Made by a program: the position numbers and the translations under genes | In this document: piece by piece, positions 41,119-49,649 of the stretch | Layout of the letters: each line of letters starts with the position of its first letter | Position numbering within the stretch: the stretch's first letter is position 1 | Source: Streptomyces sp. RPT161 | Lineage (GTDB): Bacteria; Actinomycetota; Actinomycetes; Streptomycetales; Streptomycetaceae | DNA length: 64,000 bases | Direction of reading: 5' to 3' | Assembly: GCF_027533845.1 (NCBI RefSeq) | Contig: NZ_JAPZVN010000001.1 | Coordinates: 372,001-436,000, forward strand | Notes under the pieces: generated by a model | Told to the model about the DNA's origin: nothing | Seen by the model: the letters and a program-made list of their open reading frames with translations, nothing else | Databases searched by the model: none

Positions 41119-43743
41119 ATGAATGCGGATGCCCGGTCGGTGGCCCGATCGGCTCCGAACCGACCGTCCTGCCCACCTCCCGGTGGGAGGGGCCCGCTCG
41201 CGGCACGTGTGAGGGCCGCGGTCCCGCGCTCCCGGCCGCCTACGGCCGTACGACACTCCGGCGCGGTCAGCATCCGGCAGACGGATGCTCGACCCCCCTC
41301 ACAGCACAGTGCCGCGCTCATAGAAGAGGCAAGCATCCTGTCCACCACGACCTTCCGTGATCTGGGGATCCTCCCCGAAACCGCCGAGGCGCTCGAAGCC
41401 GTCGGCATCACCAATCCGTTCCCCATCCAGGAGATGACGCTCCCGGTCGCGCTGGCCGGAAACGACGTCATCGGCCAGGCCAAGACCGGTACCGGCAAGA
41501 CGCTCGGGTTCGGCCTGCCGCTGCTGGAGCGGGTCACCGTCCCCGTTGACGTCGAGGCCGGGCGGGCCGCGCCCGAGGCGCTGACCGACAGCCCGCAGGC
41601 CCTGGTCGTCGTCCCCACCCGCGAACTGTGCACCCAGGTCACCAACGACCTGCTGACCGCCGGCAAGGTCCGCAACGTGCGGGTGCTGGCGATCTACGGC
41701 GGCCGGGCGTACGAGCCGCAGGTCGAGGCGCTGAAGAGCGGCGTCGACGTGGTCGTCGGCACCCCCGGCCGACTGCTTGACCTCGCGGGCCAGCGCAAGC
41801 TCGACCTGTCCGCGGTGCGCACCCTGGTGTTGGACGAGGCCGACGAGATGCTCGACCTCGGCTTCCTGCCGGATGTCGAGAAGATCATGGACATGCTTCC
41901 GAAGAAGCGGCAGACCATGCTGTTCTCGGCCACCATGCCGGGTCAGGTCATCTCGCTCGCCCGCCGCTACATGTCGCAGCCCACGCACATCCGCGCCACC
42001 GCGCCGGACGACGAGGGCGCGACCGTGGCCAACATCACCCAGCACGTGTTCCGTGCGCACTCGCTGGACAAGCCCGAGCTGGTCGCCCGGGTGCTGCAGG
42101 CAGAGGGCCGCGGTCTCGCGATGATCTTCTGCCGCACCAAGCGCACCGCCGCCGACATCGCCGAGCAGCTCGCCCGCCGCGGCTTCGCCTCCGGCGCGGT
42201 CCACGGCGACCTCGGCCAGGGCGCACGCGAGCAGGCGCTGCGGGCCTTCCGCAACGGCAAGGTCGACGTGCTGGTCTGCACGGACGTGGCGGCGCGCGGC
42301 ATCGACGTCGACGGCGTCACGCACGTGATCAACTACCAGACGCCCGAGGACGAGAAAACGTACCTGCACCGCATCGGCCGCACCGGCCGCGCGGGGGCGT
42401 CCGGTACCGCGCTCACCCTGGTCGACTGGGACGACATCCCGCGCTGGCAGCTGATCAACAAGGCGCTCGACCTGTCCTTCCACGAGCCGCTGGAGACCTA
42501 CTCCACCTCTCCGCACCTCTACGAGGCGCTGGGCATCCCGGAGGGTACGAAGGGCGTGCTGCCGCGCGCCGCGCGTACCCGGGCCGGTCTGGCCGCCGAG
42601 GAGATCGAGGACCTGGGCGAGACGGGTGGCCGCGGCCGTGGCCGCAAGTCCGCCCCCGCCGCCGAAACCGAGCGCCCGAAGCGCGAGCGCACCCCGCGCC
42701 AGCGCCGCCGCACTCGCAGCGGCGAGCCGGTCGTGGAGGCGGCGGAAGCGGCGGCCACGCAGGCCGCCGCTCCGGTTGCCGAGGAATCCGAGTCCCGTCC
42801 GGCCCCGCGCCGACGCCGCCGTACGCGTGGCGGCGGCGCCCTCGCGGCCACGCCGAAGGCCTCGGCCGCCGAGGTGGCGCCGAAGCCGGAGGAGGCCGCG
42901 TTGGCCGCGGTGCCCGCACCGGCCCTGGCCCCGGCCTCGGAGGAGGCGCCCCCGGCGCCGCGTCGCCGCCGCACCCGCAAGGCTGCGACCGCCGAGGTGG
43001 TGGCCGAGGAGACGGCTCCCGCCCCGCAGACGCCCGCCGAGGAGGCGCCCGCCCCGCAGACGCCCGCCGAGGAGGCGGCTCCCGCCCCGCGTCGCCGCAC
43101 GCGCAAGGCAGCGGCCGCCAAGGTCGCGGACGCGGCGGAAGCTGTGGCCGAGGAGGCCGCCCCGGCACCGCGTCGCACCCGCAAGAAGGCCGTCGCCGAG
43201 GCGGTCGAGCAGGCTCCGGCTGAGGCGCCCGCGGCGGAGGCGGTGACCGAGGAGGCCGCTCCGGCGCCTCGCCGCCGCACCCGCAAGGCGGCGGCCGCCG
43301 AGGTGACGGAGGCAGTCGCCGAACAGGCCACCCCGGCACCCCGCCGCACCCGCAAGACAGCCGCCGCCAAGGCCGCCGAAACGGCCCCCGCCGAGGAAAC
43401 CACCCCGGCAGCGCGCCGCACCCGCAAGGCCACCGCCAAGGCACCCACGGCGGAGGTAGCGACCGAGGAGGCCGCCCCGGCGCCTCGCCGCCGCACCCGC
43501 AAGGCGGCGGCCGCCGAGGTGACGGAGGCAGTCGCCGAACAGGCCACCCCGGCACCCCGCCGCACCCGCAAGACAGCCGCCGCCAAGGCCGCCGAAACGG
43601 CCCCCGCCGAGGAAACCACCCCGGCAGCGCGCCGCACCCGCAAGGCCACCGCCAAGGCACCCACGGCGGAGGCGGCGACCGAGGAGGCCACCCCGCGCCG
43701 CCGTACCCGGAAGGCCGCCGCCAAGGCGCCCGTGGAGGCGTGA
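41119..43743 (+). CDS. DEAD-box RNA helicase with long basic Ala/Pro/Arg tail
   Basis: An 874-residue helicase. The core (about 75-480) shows the Q motif NPFPIQ, Walker A AKTGTGKT, PTRELCTQV, DEAD, SAT, ARGIDVDG and HRIGRTGR. It should remodel RNA, for example in ribosome assembly or cold stress. From about residue 495 to the end the tail is made of PAPRRRTRKAA-like units; two 72-residue units are almost identical because of a 216-bp tandem duplication. The first about 70 residues before STTTFRDLGIL are probably non-conserved, so the real start may lie downstream of 41119; no strong ribosome site decides this. Confidence 0.9.
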   Translation: MNADARSVARSAPNRPSCPPPGGRGPLAARVRAAVPRSRPPTAVRHSGAVSIRQTDARPPSQHSAALIEEASILSTTTFRDLGILPETAEALEAVGITNPFPIQEMTLPVALAGNDVIGQAKTGTGKTLGFGLPLLERVTVPVDVEAGRAAPEALTDSPQALVVVPTRELCTQVTNDLLTAGKVRNVRVLAIYGGRAYEPQVEALKSGVDVVVGTPGRLLDLAGQRKLDLSAVRTLVLDEADEMLDLGFLPDVEKIMDMLPKKRQTMLFSATMPGQVISLARRYMSQPTHIRATAPDDEGATVANITQHVFRAHSLDKPELVARVLQAEGRGLAMIFCRTKRTAADIAEQLARRGFASGAVHGDLGQGAREQALRAFRNGKVDVLVCTDVAARGIDVDGVTHVINYQTPEDEKTYLHRIGRTGRAGASGTALTLVDWDDIPRWQLINKALDLSFHEPLETYSTSPHLYEALGIPEGTKGVLPRAARTRAGLAAEEIEDLGETGGRGRGRKSAPAAETERPKRERTPRQRRRTRSGEPVVEAAEAAATQAAAPVAEESESRPAPRRRRRTRGGGALAATPKASAAEVAPKPEEAALAAVPAPALAPASEEAPPAPRRRRTRKAATAEVVAEETAPAPQTPAEEAPAPQTPAEEAAPAPRRRTRKAAAAKVADAAEAVAEEAAPAPRRTRKKAVAEAVEQAPAEAPAAEAVTEEAAPAPRRRTRKAAAAEVTEAVAEQATPAPRRTRKTAAAKAAETAPAEETTPAARRTRKATAKAPTAEVATEEAAPAPRRRTRKAAAAEVTEAVAEQATPAPRRTRKTAAAKAAETAPAEETTPAARRTRKATAKAPTAEAATEEATPRRRTRKAAAKAPVEA
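43261..43692 (+). repeat. 216-bp tandem duplication in the helicase tail
   Basis: 43261-43476 and 43477-43692 are two copies of 216 bases differing at only a few positions (for example GTAGCGACC against GCGGCGACC near the ends). The length is a multiple of three, so the reading frame is kept and each copy encodes 72 residues. Smaller CGCCGCACCCGCAAG units recur across the tail. Confidence 0.9.
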
Positions 43744-43755
43744 CGTTGGCACGAC

Positions 43756-43794
43756 GGTGTGCCGGTTCCCGTGCGGGAACCGGCACACCTTTTT
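43756..43794 (+). terminator. Rho-independent terminator after the helicase
   Basis: A 15-16-bp perfect stem (43756-43771 with 43774-43789) is followed directly by five T residues, a classical intrinsic terminator that is rare in such GC-rich DNA. Confidence 0.9.
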
Positions 43795-43828
43795 CCGTCC
43801 CGCCGCACCCGCCCCGTAGTCTCGCCGC

Positions 43829-44701
43829 ATGAGTCGACCGCCTCTGCTTGAGCTGCCGCGATGCGTGCGCACGTACCATCTGCCGACCTCCCGTGGGTCG
43901 TTCGCCGTGTTGGACGCGGGGGACGCCCGGCGCGGCACGGCCCTTCTCGTGCCGGGGTTCACCGGTAGCAAGGAGGACTTCAACGGTCTGCTCGGGCCAC
44001 TGGCCAAGGCGGGCTGGCGAGTTGTGGCCGTCGACGGCCGGGGCCAGTACGAGACCGGTGGCCCGCGCGACGAAAGCGCCTACACGCAGCGGGAGTTGGC
44101 GGCCGATGTGGTCGCGCAGGCCGAAGCGCTTGGCGCGGACCGGGTGCACCTGCTGGGACACTCGTTCGGCGGCCTGGTGAGCCGGGCCGCCGTACTCCTC
44201 AGCGGCGCCGGACCGTGGGCGTCGCTGACGCTGATGAGTTCGGGACCGGCCGCCATCGAGACCAGCCAGCAGCAGCGCACGAAGACGCTGCTGGACGCGC
44301 TCGCGGTGATGGACATGGAAAGCGTCTGGCAGGCCATGCGGGAACTGGACGTCCAGGAAGCCGGCCCGGCCGCCGACGCGTCGAGGCCCCGCGTCGAGCC
44401 GCCGGGGCTTGAGGAGTTCCTGCACCGGCGCTGGCTGTCGAACGTCCCCGAGCAGCTGATCGCCGCTGGCCGCCAGATGACCGCCGAGCCGGACCGGGTG
44501 GCCGAACTGGCGGCGGTCGAAGTGCCGAAACTGGTCGTCTCCGGTGAGGTGGACTACGCCTGGCCCGTCCCGTGGCTGGACGAGATGGCGGAGCGGCTGG
44601 GCGCCCGCCGTGAGGTGGTCGCGGGCGCCGAGCACTCCCCCAACGCCGAGCGGCCCGACGCGACCGCGGCCGTGCTCGACGCCTTCTGGGGCTCGGTCTG
44701 A
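43829..44701 (+). CDS. Alpha/beta hydrolase
   Basis: A 290-residue alpha/beta-hydrolase. It has LLVPGFTGSKEDFNG in the oxyanion region, DGRGQYETGGP, the nucleophile in LLGHSFGGLVS, an acid in VVSGEVDYAWP and the histidine in GAEHSPNAE. Its substrate is unknown. It begins 35 bases after the helicase terminator and reads the same way. No ribosome site of note is seen, so the start (ATGAGTCGACCG) is chosen by domain position. Confidence 0.87.
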   Translation: MSRPPLLELPRCVRTYHLPTSRGSFAVLDAGDARRGTALLVPGFTGSKEDFNGLLGPLAKAGWRVVAVDGRGQYETGGPRDESAYTQRELAADVVAQAEALGADRVHLLGHSFGGLVSRAAVLLSGAGPWASLTLMSSGPAAIETSQQQRTKTLLDALAVMDMESVWQAMRELDVQEAGPAADASRPRVEPPGLEEFLHRRWLSNVPEQLIAAGRQMTAEPDRVAELAAVEVPKLVVSGEVDYAWPVPWLDEMAERLGARREVVAGAEHSPNAERPDATAAVLDAFWGSV

Positions 44702-44889
44702 CCACGTCGGCAGTCCATCGTTAGCCGGTTAAAAAATTTCGTTAGCGTAGGGAATGTTTTCCTCGGTACATTCGTTGTACCCAGATGTAACGGGCACGAC
44801 ATCGTGGCGAAGCAGCCGCGAACTTCAATGAGGAGTGTCCGCCAGTCAGAACCCCGTGGTCGACGCGGGACGGACGAAAGGGAGAACTC

Positions 44890-45030
44890 ATGCGCTTCGA
44901 GATCATGCGACTCGACGACGCCAACGGCTCGGCCGTGGACAGCACCGTGGTGGACGCCGCCTCCGTCAAGACGATCGTTCAGCAGGCGGCCGCCACCGGC
45001 CAGCGCCTCTACATCCGCCCCGCGGAGTAA
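44890..45030 (+). CDS. Small conserved-looking 46-residue protein
   Basis: A 46-residue ORF with GGGAGAAC 5 bases before its ATG and a terminator hairpin 17 bases after its stop, so it forms a complete single-gene unit. It reads MRFEIMRLDDANGSAVDST, then DAASVKTIVQQAAATG and RLYIRPAE: a beta-alpha-beta pattern without membrane segment. The upstream 180 bases hold an AT-rich promoter-like patch (GGTTAAAAAATTTCG near 44724). Function is unknown. Confidence 0.75.
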   Translation: MRFEIMRLDDANGSAVDSTVVDAASVKTIVQQAAATGQRLYIRPAE

Positions 45031-45046
45031 GTCCGGACGAACGCGC

Positions 45047-45076
45047 AGCGCCCCGTACACCGTGGTACGGGGCGCT
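45047..45076 (+). terminator. Terminator after the 46-residue gene
   Basis: A 12-bp perfect stem (45047-45058 with 45065-45076), a 6-base loop, then TTT. It lies between this small gene and the convergent MarC gene. Confidence 0.75.
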
Positions 45077-45117
45077 TTCGCATGAAGTGGCGGCGTCTCG
45101 GACTCCGCCGTGGTGCC

Positions 45118-45726
45118 TCAGCTTCCGCCGTGGATGAAGCCCATCACGCCGTTGGCCACCTGCTGCACCGCGATCGCCGAGAGCAGCATCCCGGACAGCC
45201 GGGTCACCAGCACCACGCCGCCGTCCTTGATCAGCCGGATGATCGCCAGCGAGTAGCGCATCGTCAGCCAGAGCACCAGGTGCATGGCGAGGATCGCCGC
45301 CCACACCGACATCTGCTGGCCCACACCGCTGGCGTGCTGCACGGCGAGGATCACCGTCACGATGGCGCCGGGCCCGGCGAGCAGCGGCATGCCCAGCGGC
45401 ACGAGCGCCACGTTCACGTCCTTGGTCGCGGTCGGCTCGTCCGCCTTGCCGGTCAGCAGGTCCAGCGCGATGAGCAGCAGGAGCAGTCCACCGGAGATCC
45501 GCAGCGCGGGTACCGAGACGTGCAGGTAGTCGAGAATCTGCTGGCCGCAGACGGCGAAGACCGCGATCACGCCGAAGGCGACCAGTACGGCCTGGAGCGC
45601 CATCCGGCGCTGCACCTTGGCGGCGCGGCCACCGGTGAGGGCGATGAAGATCGGGGTGATGCCGGGCGGGTCCATGATCACGAACAGCGTGACGAATACC
45701 GACCCGAAGAGGGTGAGGTCGAACAT
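45118..45726 (-). CDS. MarC-family integral membrane protein
   Basis: A 202-residue protein with six membrane helices. It carries the MarC features DPPGITPIFIALTGG near residue 18 and VPLGMPLLAGPGAI near 112. The family was once linked to multiple antibiotic resistance but its role is still unsettled. GGAAAGC-type purines precede the ATG, and the PHP gene lies upstream in the same direction. Confidence 0.92.
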   Translation of the reverse strand: MFDLTLFGSVFVTLFVIMDPPGITPIFIALTGGRAAKVQRRMALQAVLVAFGVIAVFAVCGQQILDYLHVSVPALRISGGLLLLLIALDLLTGKADEPTATKDVNVALVPLGMPLLAGPGAIVTVILAVQHASGVGQQMSVWAAILAMHLVLWLTMRYSLAIIRLIKDGGVVLVTRLSGMLLSAIAVQQVANGVMGFIHGGS

Positions 45727-45831
45727 GTTCAGTGGTGCTTTCCGCGGTCGGGGGCTGTGCGGCGGCGCGGCGGGGCGCGACGGGACGCTTCGGGTACGGG
45801 GGAAGGGAGGGCCGAGGTCAGGTAAGCGGCG

Positions 45832-46689
45832 CTAGATGGCGCTGATCGGAACTGCGCCGGTCGCCCGGCGGAAGATCTCCCGGTAGACCTCGGGGTCCGT
45901 GGTGTACTCGCCAAGGCGACAGGTCTTGCGGCTGCCGTGGTAGTCGCTCGACCCGGTGACCAGCAGACCCAGTTCACCGGCGAGGGCGCGCAGCCGGGCG
46001 CGAGCGGGCTCGTCGTGGTCCATGTGGTCGACTTCCAGACCGTCCAGACCGGCGGCGGCGAGTTCGGCCGTCACGCTCTCCGGCACGGTCTGGCCGCGCT
46101 TCGCGGCGGCCGGGTGCGCGAACACGGTGACCCCGCCCGCGCCCTTGACCAGGCGGACGGCGTCGAACGGATCGAGTTCGTGCTTCTCGACGTAGGCGCG
46201 TCCGCCGTTGGCCAGCCACTCGTCGGTGAAGGCGTCGGAGACGGTGGGCACGACGCCGAGTTCCACCATCGCGGTGGCCACGTGCGGCCGTCCCACCGCG
46301 CCGTCACCGGCGATCCGGGCGACCTGCTCCCAGGTCACCGGAACCCCGAGTTCGCGCAGCTTGGCGACCATGCCCTGGGCGCGCGGCACCCGGTCGTCAC
46401 GGACCAGTTCGCGCTCGCGGGCCAGCTCGGGCTCGTCGGGGTCGAAGAGGTAGGCGAGCATGTGCATGCTGACGCCGCCGATCCGGCAGGACAGTTCGGC
46501 GCCGGTGACCAGGGTGAGGGGCTTGTCCAGCGCGCGTATCGCGGCCGTCGCCTCGGCGTGCCCGCCGACGGTGTCGTGGTCGGTGAGCGCGACGACGTCA
46601 AGACCGGCCGCCGCGGCGTTGTGCACCAGCTCGGTGGGGGTGTCCGTACCGTCTGAGGCGGTGGAGTGCGTGTGCAGGTCGATGCGCAC
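45832..46689 (-). CDS. PHP-domain metal-dependent phosphoesterase
   Basis: A 285-residue PHP protein. It begins VRIDLHTHSTASDG, then has LTDHDTVGG, a histidine in GRPHVA, FAHPAA and a final SSDYHG, the metal ligands of the family. Relatives hydrolyse 3-prime,5-prime-nucleoside bisphosphates or nucleotides (RNase AM/TrpH type). The GTG start follows GGAAGGA by 9 bases; a longer upstream frame was rejected. MarC follows downstream. Confidence 0.92.
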   Translation of the reverse strand: MRIDLHTHSTASDGTDTPTELVHNAAAAGLDVVALTDHDTVGGHAEATAAIRALDKPLTLVTGAELSCRIGGVSMHMLAYLFDPDEPELARERELVRDDRVPRAQGMVAKLRELGVPVTWEQVARIAGDGAVGRPHVATAMVELGVVPTVSDAFTDEWLANGGRAYVEKHELDPFDAVRLVKGAGGVTVFAHPAAAKRGQTVPESVTAELAAAGLDGLEVDHMDHDEPARARLRALAGELGLLVTGSSDYHGSRKTCRLGEYTTDPEVYREIFRRATGAVPISAI

Positions 46690-46824
46690 GGCGCTGATCC
46701 TTCCACTGCCTCGGTACGGGGTGCGGTCGCAGCCGACTTCGGTCGGCCAGTACCGCCTTTGAAAGCCAAGGATAACGGCGATGGCAACCCGTAAATCCGA
46801 GGAGTCCACGCAGTGGGACGGAGC

Positions 46825-47463
46825 TCAGTCCAGCAGCCGTGGTGACAGCGCCCCGCAGGGCAGCAGGTCGATCTCCGCTCCCGCCTCCCGTAGGTCGGTC
46901 AGTATCAGCTCGTCGTACATCAACAGCCCGGACTGCTCCGGCCAGACGATCGCCCACAGCCACAGGCCGAACGCCTCGCCCGCGAAGACCGCCCGGTCGG
47001 CCGGGGCGTCCGCGACGTGCCACAGCGGCGTCGGGCGACCGGCGGCCAGCACCTTGGCGTGCGGCGGCTGGTCCACCGGCATACCCGGGCCGGGGTCGGG
47101 TCCGGGGATGCCCGCGTAACGGGCGCCCAGCCCGACCCCCAGTTCCTCCGCCACCAGCACCAGCTCCCCCGGGCCCCCGAGCGGCCCGGGCCCGGAGCAG
47201 GCGACGGCGGTGGCCCGGCCGCCGCTGCGGTCGTCCCCCGCGCAGGCGACTCCGGTGAACAGCCAGCCGACGGGCAGCGGCCAGGGCATCCACACCGGTA
47301 CCCGCGCACGGCGCACCACGACACTGAGCGCCTCGACGCTCGGCGGCACGACAGGTTGCAGCGGGTGCACACTGCCGTGAACGTCACACTGCCATGAATC
47401 CGCGAAGAGGCCGGGCGCCCGCACCCGGCCCCCGCACTTTGGGCAACTGGGTTCGCCCCTCAT
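46825..47463 (-). CDS. DUF6758-like protein with zinc ribbon
   Basis: A 212-residue protein. The N-terminus has MRGEPSCPKCGGRVRAPG and WQCDVHG, a likely zinc ribbon; the rest has aromatic/proline motifs VWMPWPLPVGWLFTGVACAG and FGLWLWAIVWPEQSG. I recall this as the actinobacterial DUF6758 family next to PHP and SUFU-like genes. No function is known. The ATG at 47463 was chosen over an upstream GTG frame because it opens directly into the zinc motif. Confidence 0.75.
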   Translation of the reverse strand: MRGEPSCPKCGGRVRAPGLFADSWQCDVHGSVHPLQPVVPPSVEALSVVVRRARVPVWMPWPLPVGWLFTGVACAGDDRSGGRATAVACSGPGPLGGPGELVLVAEELGVGLGARYAGIPGPDPGPGMPVDQPPHAKVLAAGRPTPLWHVADAPADRAVFAGEAFGLWLWAIVWPEQSGLLMYDELILTDLREAGAEIDLLPCGALSPRLLD

Positions 47464-47676
47464 AGCGCCCCACGGTCCTCTTCTTCTCGCCCTCGCGTCA
47501 AGGACGATCACCCGTCCGCAGCGAGTCACGGCGGCGGGCAAGCACCGTCAAGCGCACCGGTGGTGGCGGGCCGTCAGCGTCCGGACGCTCCGCACTGGGA
47601 GTTCGGGGGCCTGCCCCAAGAGGATCCGCCGCGACGGCGGCCGACGACAGCGGCGGACCGGCGGTGCAGAACCCGC

Positions 47677-48270
47677 CTAGTCCGTGAGCGGAACGGTGCC
47701 GCGGACCGGGTCGCGCAGGTCGGTTCCGGCGGACAGCCAGCGGTCGTGCAGCGCGGCGGCGCCGTGCACCCGCTTCCACGCGGCCTCGTTGGCGGTCATC
47801 GGGAGCAGCGGGAAGAACCGCACCGGCTCCATGGGCGGGTCGAGCGCCAGGTCCTCGACCAGGCCGCCGGACTCGGCGACCAGCACGGCGGAGAACGGCG
47901 CGCCCGGCCACAGCGGTTCGCCCACGTCCAGGGAGGCGCCCGGTGCCACCACGAGACCCTCGACCTGCGGGGAGGCGGCCAGTACGGCCAGCGGCCTGAG
48001 CACCTTGTCGGTGTCGGCGTACCCGGCCCGTACCGTCAGGACCAACTCGGCGCGCGGGCCGCGCACCGGGTCCGCGGTGACCGAGGTGGGATCGCCCATC
48101 GGCTGCCGGGACATGCCGAGGGTCGCATAACGCACCACGCCCGCCTCGGCGTCGAAGAACCGCAGCACCTCGATGCGCTCGGTGCCGAGGAAGGTCACCG
48201 CCGCCCGCGCGTCCGGTTCACCGAGCGCCGTGCGCAGCCGCGCCTCGGTCAACTCCACCACATCAGCCAT
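47677..48270 (-). CDS. Suppressor-of-fused-like domain protein
   Basis: A 197-residue protein of the bacterial SUFU group. Patterns include ATLGMSRQPMG, RAELVLTVR, RPLAVLAASPQVEG, PGASLDVGEPLWPG and VRFFPLLPMTANEAAW. These domains are often immunity-like or of unknown role in bacteria; in actinobacteria this copy is a core gene. It is divergent from the corA leader across 139 bases. Confidence 0.8.
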   Translation of the reverse strand: MADVVELTEARLRTALGEPDARAAVTFLGTERIEVLRFFDAEAGVVRYATLGMSRQPMGDPTSVTADPVRGPRAELVLTVRAGYADTDKVLRPLAVLAASPQVEGLVVAPGASLDVGEPLWPGAPFSAVLVAESGGLVEDLALDPPMEPVRFFPLLPMTANEAAWKRVHGAAALHDRWLSAGTDLRDPVRGTVPLTD

Positions 48271-48409
48271 GCGGCGAGCATAGATCGCTCGACAGCCGCC
48301 CCAGGGCGCGTGGTACCCGCTTGGTAGGGTTTGGGCGCCCGTCGTCCGCGAACCCGACGGCGGAACGTGGTGCTCCCCAGGGGGACCGGCCGGAGGAGGT
48401 GGGGCTGCG

Positions 48410-48502
48410 ATGGATCCCAGTCGACCGTGCAGTACCGGCAGCCCTTCCGTACAGCGCCCGGCGTGCCCGCCGCTCGACGCGACCGCCCGCGCACTCGTTT
48501 GA
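48410..48502 (+). CDS. Proline-rich 30-residue leader ORF upstream of corA
   Basis: An ATG ORF of 30 codons with a very strong ribosome site (GGAGGAGGT, 9 bases upstream) encodes a peptide with six prolines (MDPSRPCSTGS, then PSVQRPACPPL). Its stop touches a hairpin that sits directly before the CorA ribosome site. Magnesium-transporter leaders in enterobacteria are also short and proline-rich and sense magnesium through translation; the same logic here is inference. The peptide itself has no known fold. Confidence 0.5.
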   Translation: MDPSRPCSTGSPSVQRPACPPLDATARALV

Positions 48503-48522
48503 CGGCCGCTTCTACGCGGCCG
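48503..48522 (+). promoter_or_regulatory. Hairpin between leader ORF and corA
   Basis: A 7-bp stem (48503-48509 with 48516-48522) with a TTCTAC loop starts one base after the leader stop and ends 4 bases before the AGGAG of corA. A ribosome stalled in the leader could change its folding. Confidence 0.4.
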
Positions 48523-48536
48523 CGTAGGAGCCCCAG

Positions 48537-49640
48537 ATGCCGATGATCAACGGCCTGCGTTCGGCGGTACGCCCCACCGCGCGCAAGAGCGCCAGCCACG
48601 CACCGCGGAGCGCGCCCGCCGCGGCGAGCCCGGTGGTCGACTGCGCGGCGTACCTCGGTGGCCGCCGCCACACCGGGCGGCTCACCCCGCGCGAGGCGCT
48701 GGACCTGGTACGGGAGACCGGCGAGGGGTTCGTGTGGATCGGCCTGCACGAGCCGGGTGAGCGGGAACTCGCCGGAATCGCGGGCGAGTTCGGGCTGCAT
48801 CCGCTGGCCGTCGAGGACGCGGTGCACGCCCATCAGCGGCCGAAGCTGGAGCGCTACGACGGAACGCTGTTCACCGTCTTCAAGACGCTGCGCCATGTCG
48901 AGCACAGCGAAGTGACCGCGGCCGGCGACATCGTGGAGACCGGCGAGGTGATGGTCTTCACCGGCCAGGGCTTCGTGATCACCGTCCGGCACGGTGACCA
49001 CGGCGCGCTGGGCCCGCTGCGCCAGCGGCTGGAGGCCGAGCCCGAGTCGCTGGCCAAGGGGCCGGGTACGGTGCTGCACGCGATCGCCGACCAGGTGGTG
49101 GACGACTACCTACTGGTCGCCGAAGCCGTTCGGCAGGACATCGACGACATGGAGTTCGACGTGTTCTCCGACCCTGGCACCCGGCCCGCGGGCGGCGGCG
49201 ACACGGCTGGGCGGATCTACCAACTCAAGCGCGAGGTACTGGAGTTCAAGCGCGCCGTCACCCCGCTGCTGCGTCCCACGCAGTTGTTGAGCGAGCGCCC
49301 GATGCCGGTGATCGACGCGGACATCCGGGAGTACTTCCGCGATGTGGCCGACCATCTGGCCCGGGTACATGAACACGTGACGGCCTTCGACGACCTGCTC
49401 AACTCGATCCTCCAGGCGAACCTGGCGCAGGCGACCGTCGCGCAGAACGAGGACATGCGGAAGATCACCGCCTGGGCGGCGATCCTCGCGGTGCCGACGA
49501 TGATCACCGGTGTGTACGGCATGAACTTCGAGCACATGCCGGAACTGCGCACCCGCTACGGCTACTACGTGGTGCTCGGCGTCACCGTGCTGATCTGCGC
49601 GGCCATCCACCGCGGCTTCCGGCGCAACGGCTGGCTGTGA
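48537..49640 (+). CDS. corA: CorA-family magnesium/cobalt transporter
   Basis: A 367-residue channel. A large cytosolic domain is followed by two C-terminal membrane helices (about residues 307-327 and 338-358), with the signature GMNFEHMPEL after the first. The helix ending in ILQANLAQATVAQNEDM is the typical stalk. AGGAG lies 7 bases before the ATG; a second ATG two codons later is possible. It converges with the EamA gene at 9 bases. It should admit Mg2+ and perhaps Co2+ or Ni2+ across the cell membrane. Confidence 0.94.
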   Translation: MPMINGLRSAVRPTARKSASHAPRSAPAAASPVVDCAAYLGGRRHTGRLTPREALDLVRETGEGFVWIGLHEPGERELAGIAGEFGLHPLAVEDAVHAHQRPKLERYDGTLFTVFKTLRHVEHSEVTAAGDIVETGEVMVFTGQGFVITVRHGDHGALGPLRQRLEAEPESLAKGPGTVLHAIADQVVDDYLLVAEAVRQDIDDMEFDVFSDPGTRPAGGGDTAGRIYQLKREVLEFKRAVTPLLRPTQLLSERPMPVIDADIREYFRDVADHLARVHEHVTAFDDLLNSILQANLAQATVAQNEDMRKITAWAAILAVPTMITGVYGMNFEHMPELRTRYGYYVVLGVTVLICAAIHRGFRRNGWL

Positions 49641-49649
49641 CAGCCCTGT

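Noticed and set aside
41299..44007. A minus-strand open frame of about 900 codons opposite the helicase
   Set aside because: The translation is low-complexity Gly/Arg text opposite the DEAD-box motifs and the repeated tail.
45031..45117. Additional small gene between the 46-residue ORF and marC
   Set aside because: The stretch is filled by a terminator hairpin and has no start with a ribosome site.
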